A stretch of DNA of 64,000 bases, taken from Actinokineospora alba (GTDB taxonomy: Bacteria > Actinomycetota > Actinomycetes > Mycobacteriales > Pseudonocardiaceae). The notes under the pieces were generated by a model. It was not told where the DNA came from. It saw only the letters and a list, made by a program, of their open reading frames with translations, and searched no databases. Below are positions 61,050 to 64,000 of this stretch, piece by piece. A program made the position numbers and the translations under genes. Location of the stretch: NCBI RefSeq assembly GCF_004362515.1, contig NZ_SNXU01000001.1:2294001-2358000 (forward strand), written 5' to 3'. The number at the start of each line of letters is the position of its first letter. The first letter of the stretch is position 1.

Positions 61050-63941
61050 TCAGCCGAAGTCCTCGGCGTGCAGCTCGCTGCGGGAGGTGACGCCGAGTTT
61101 TCGCAGCACTCTCGCCGCGTGCTGCTCGACGGTGCGCGGCGAGAGGAACAGCACGTCGGCGATCTCGCGGTTGGTGTGCCCGCCCGCGAGCAGGCGCGCG
61201 ACTTCCTGCTCGCGCGGGGAAAGCTCGTTGCCGTACCCGCGGCGCCCGCGTCTGGACGGCTTCACGCCGCCGATCCCGCGCAGCAGGTGCCTGCATCTCG
61301 CCGCGTCGCGGGTGGCGCCGAGACCGTCGAACGTATCGATCAAAGTGGACAGTGCGGCGGCCGCGGCCGCGCCGTCGGAAGGCAGCAGGCACAGCGCTTC
61401 GTGCTCGGCGGCCATCGCGGCGTAGTAGGGGGCGTTCATCTTCTCGTAGGCGCCGCGCGCGCTGCGGTGGAATTCCACCGCGGTCCCCAGATCGCCCGCG
61501 GCCTCCGCGAGTTCGCCGCGGCCGCTGTCGACCGCGGCCGCGCTCATCGGCGCGTCCCGGCCGAGGATCCCCGCCTCCGTCTGGTCGACGATGGCGCGGG
61601 CGTCGGCGAGCCTGCCCGCGCGCACGTACGCGGTGACCGCCACCGGCAGGATCTCGCCCGCCCACGTCCACACCTGCTTGTGGCGCAACAGCGCCAGGCC
61701 GCGGTCGATGTCCGCGCAGGCCTTGGTGATGTCGTCCTGGGCCAGCCACGCCCGGGCCAGTCCCGCGCAGCCGCCGATCGCGATCTGGGAGATCGCCTCC
61801 TGCGGCGCGTAGGCGCCGCTGTTGGTGAAGTAGCCCATCGCCTCGGACCATTCGCCGCGCGCGCAGGCGAGCGACCCGAGCACCAGGCTCAGCTCGCTGG
61901 CCACCGGCAGCAGGTCGTGGTACTCCTCGAGCAGTTTGCTCGCCCGCTCGGCCAGCCCGGTCCACTCGCCGAGGAACCAGTCGAGGCGGGCCCTGGTGGC
62001 CCGCGCGGTGCTCGCCACGAACGGCGCGCCGCAGTCGTCGGCCAGCCGCATGCCGGTCTCCAGCGAGTCGGCGCCCTGCTGGAAATGGCCGACCGTCATG
62101 CACGCGTCGGCGAAGTTGCAGTACGCCCTGGCCAGCTGGCGCTGGGTGGCCGCGGTGTACGCGGTCTGCGGGAGCAGCGACAGCCTGCCGAACACCGTCG
62201 GGTCGCCGGTGTGCAGGCGGGACCCGAGGTTGTTGGCCAGCAGCATGATCCGCTGCTCTTCGTCCTCACAGGAATCGATCAGCTCGTCGGTGCGGCGCAG
62301 CCACGGCTCGATCTCCGCGAACGGGGTGTCGCCGGTGAACGGCTGCGCGAGCACGGAGGTGGCTTTCGCGGCCAGCGCGGGACGCTCGCCGAGGTCGCCG
62401 AGCGCGAGTTCGATCTCCGAGCGGGCCGACGCCACCCCGCCCGCCTGCCGGATCAGCAGCAGCCCCAGGAACAGCCGGACCTCGCCGCGAGCCGACATCG
62501 AGAGCCTGCGGTCGCCGAGCAGCCTGCGCATGGTGGCCGTCGGGTTGAACTGGTCGAGCCCGGTGTGCGCGACCTGGCCCAGCTTCACTGCCAGCCGGTC
62601 GACGTCGGCCGAGGACAGCGACGGCTCGGCCAGCACCCGCTGCAGCAAGGCGGTGGCGGTGGCGGCGTCGCCGACGTCGGCGGCCCGGTCGGCGGCCGCC
62701 TCGCCGTAGCGCAGCCAGTCGGCCAGCCTGCCCGCGCGTTGGCTGTGCTCGGCGAGCTGGACCAGCGGACGCGGGCTGACCATGTCGAGCGCGTCGATGG
62801 CCCGCAGGTGCAGCTGCTGGCGGTCCGGGCCGCTGAGCGTGTCGTAGACGGCCTGCCGGGCCAGGGCGTGGCGGAAGGTGTAATGCGCGTTGTCGGCCTC
62901 GTGCAGCACGTGTCCGGCCAGCGCGTGGCCCAGCGCGGCCCGCACCCGCTGGTCGGGAATCCCGGCCACCGACCCGAGCAGCTCCGCGGTGGCGGGCACG
63001 CCCAGCACCGCCGCCGCCTGGACCAGCCGGTTGGCCGCCGTGGGCAGCTCGCTGAGCCGCTCGGCGATCGCGTCGCGCAGCAGCACCGGGACCTCGACGT
63101 TGTCCAGCAGCCTGCGCGCCGCGGCGCCGTCGGCGTGCACCGCGCCCGCCGTCGTCCGCAGCGCCCGCAGCGTCTCCTCGACCACGAACGGGATGCCCGC
63201 GGTGCGCTCGTGCAGCTTCGCGGCGAAGTCGGCGGAGACGGTCTCCTCGTCGAGGATCGCCGCGGCCAGCGACCGCACGCCCTCGGCGTCGAGCGGGGCC
63301 AGGTGCACCAGCATGCTGGTGATGCCCGTGGGCGGTCGGTAGGCGGTGCCCAGCGGCATCCCGCCCGGCACGTCCTCACGGCGGTAGGTGACCAGGACGG
63401 TCAGGTTCGGCGGCGGGTCGGCCATCAGGAACCGCAGCAGCTGCCGCGAGCCGTCGTCGGCCCAGTGCAGGTCCTCGATGATCATCAGCGTCGGGCCGAC
63501 CGCGGCGAGCAGCTCGCGCACCGCGCGGAACACCCGGTGCCGGTCGGCCCGCGGGTCGCCGGACGGCACGGGCGCCTCCGGCAGGTAGTCGGCCAGCTCA
63601 GGCAGCATGGGGGCCAGGACACCCACCACCCGGCTCAGCTGGGGACGACTCGCCAGCCGGTCCGCGCAGCCGCCCAGGGCCTCGAGGACAGCCCCGTACG
63701 GGAAAGGCTCGCGCAGCGGCTGGCAGTTGCCGATGAGGATGCGCAGCGGCCCGAGGCGGCCAGGGCGCAGCAGCTCATGGACGAGCCTGCTCTTCCCGAC
63801 CCCCGCCTCGCCTTCGATCATGACCACGGCGGGCTGGCGCGTCACCGTCTCGCGCAGCGCGTCGAGCTCATGGCCGCGGCCGACGAGCACCGGCGACGTG
63901 GTGCGCACGAGGCTCGCCGTCGGCTGCCGCTTCGGGACCAT
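61050..63941 (-). CDS. LAL-type LuxR-family regulator with AAA ATPase domain
   Basis: A 963-aa large ATP-binding LuxR regulator (MalT-like). ATG 63941 is chosen because GGGAGG lies 6 nt upstream; a GTG two codons earlier is possible. Walker A is EGEAGVGKSRL near residue 44, Walker B is LMIIEDLHWADD near residue 155. A long helical TPR-like middle (about 350-850) may bind a ligand. The C-terminal LuxR HTH (about 895-955) is ELSPREQEVARLLAGGHTNRE, then LSPRTVEQHAARVL. It is next to the protease island but oriented toward it; a regulatory link is only a guess. Confidence 0.9.
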   Translation of the reverse strand: MVPKRQPTASLVRTTSPVLVGRGHELDALRETVTRQPAVVMIEGEAGVGKSRLVHELLRPGRLGPLRILIGNCQPLREPFPYGAVLEALGGCADRLASRPQLSRVVGVLAPMLPELADYLPEAPVPSGDPRADRHRVFRAVRELLAAVGPTLMIIEDLHWADDGSRQLLRFLMADPPPNLTVLVTYRREDVPGGMPLGTAYRPPTGITSMLVHLAPLDAEGVRSLAAAILDEETVSADFAAKLHERTAGIPFVVEETLRALRTTAGAVHADGAAARRLLDNVEVPVLLRDAIAERLSELPTAANRLVQAAAVLGVPATAELLGSVAGIPDQRVRAALGHALAGHVLHEADNAHYTFRHALARQAVYDTLSGPDRQQLHLRAIDALDMVSPRPLVQLAEHSQRAGRLADWLRYGEAAADRAADVGDAATATALLQRVLAEPSLSSADVDRLAVKLGQVAHTGLDQFNPTATMRRLLGDRRLSMSARGEVRLFLGLLLIRQAGGVASARSEIELALGDLGERPALAAKATSVLAQPFTGDTPFAEIEPWLRRTDELIDSCEDEEQRIMLLANNLGSRLHTGDPTVFGRLSLLPQTAYTAATQRQLARAYCNFADACMTVGHFQQGADSLETGMRLADDCGAPFVASTARATRARLDWFLGEWTGLAERASKLLEEYHDLLPVASELSLVLGSLACARGEWSEAMGYFTNSGAYAPQEAISQIAIGGCAGLARAWLAQDDITKACADIDRGLALLRHKQVWTWAGEILPVAVTAYVRAGRLADARAIVDQTEAGILGRDAPMSAAAVDSGRGELAEAAGDLGTAVEFHRSARGAYEKMNAPYYAAMAAEHEALCLLPSDGAAAAAALSTLIDTFDGLGATRDAARCRHLLRGIGGVKPSRRGRRGYGNELSPREQEVARLLAGGHTNREIADVLFLSPRTVEQHAARVLRKLGVTSRSELHAEDFG

Positions 63942-64000
63942 CCACACCCTCCCAGGCCGGTGTTCAGGATCGGTGTCAACCCGACGTTCTTCGGAGCCTA

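Overview
The window is 64 kb of very GC-rich DNA with dense, short-spaced genes, many GTG and TTG starts and actinobacterial marker families: an mIHF-type integration host factor, DUF2613, DUF3068, AftD-type arabinosyltransferases, EspC-like and YbaB-like proteins, and an OxyR-AhpC-AhpD set. The best guess is a chromosomal segment of a Pseudonocardiales actinomycete (Actinokineospora, Saccharothrix, Lentzea or Amycolatopsis type). No phage, plasmid, transposase, rRNA, tRNA or CRISPR locus was seen.

Layout. 0-8 kb: a cut-off TetR gene, aldose epimerase, amidohydrolase, acyl-CoA dehydrogenase with a divergent TetR regulator, citrate synthase and a photolyase. 8-13.5 kb: an ABC-2 exporter pair, a three-gene ESX-associated-like set (YbaB-like, EspC-like, and a large protein with a degenerate lysozyme-like domain) and a lipoprotein. 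13.4-20.2 kb: glpD, a TetR regulator and a flavoprotein oxidase, arranged like Rv2249c-Rv2251 of Mycobacterium tuberculosis. A 58-bp tandem repeat, a small membrane protein and the oxyR/ahpC/ahpD peroxide module follow. 20.2-21 kb is a repeat-rich non-coding stretch with a 142-bp nested hairpin. 21-28 kb: PRC-barrel protein, tandem gamma-glutamylcyclotransferase, PadR regulator, acyl-CoA ligase, mIHF-like protein, isochorismate synthase and a PucR-type regulator.

28.4-49.2 kb is mainly envelope glycan biology: GT2 and GT4 glycosyltransferases, DUF3068, two methyltransferases, an HXXXD acyltransferase, DUF2613, a 564-aa multi-spanning glycosyltransferase-like protein, a lipid-linked sugar flippase, a 1374-aa AftD-like arabinofuranosyltransferase, two paralogous substrate-binding/VWA proteins around another polytopic enzyme, and a second acyl-CoA ligase. 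49-51 kb holds a GlxA-like regulator diverging from a saccharopine-dehydrogenase-like protein. 51.5-61 kb is a secreted-protease island: two trypsin-like proteases, one zinc carboxypeptidase and one subtilisin-like protease, all ending in the same P (homo B) domain. It is interrupted by a succinate-semialdehyde dehydrogenase/SDR pair. A LAL-type LuxR regulator closes the window.

The most unusual signal is a family of short dispersed repeats. One 60-bp element occurs as part of an intergenic structure at about 36,950-37,030. It occurs again, 55/60 identical, inside the SDR gene at 58,305-58,364, where it is in frame and adds about 20 residues. Other palindromic elements (18,010-18,086; 20,293-20,434; 28,250-28,284) and the 58-bp tandem array suggest an active population of small repeats in this genome. 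Family names were assigned by reading the translated sequences; no database search was run.
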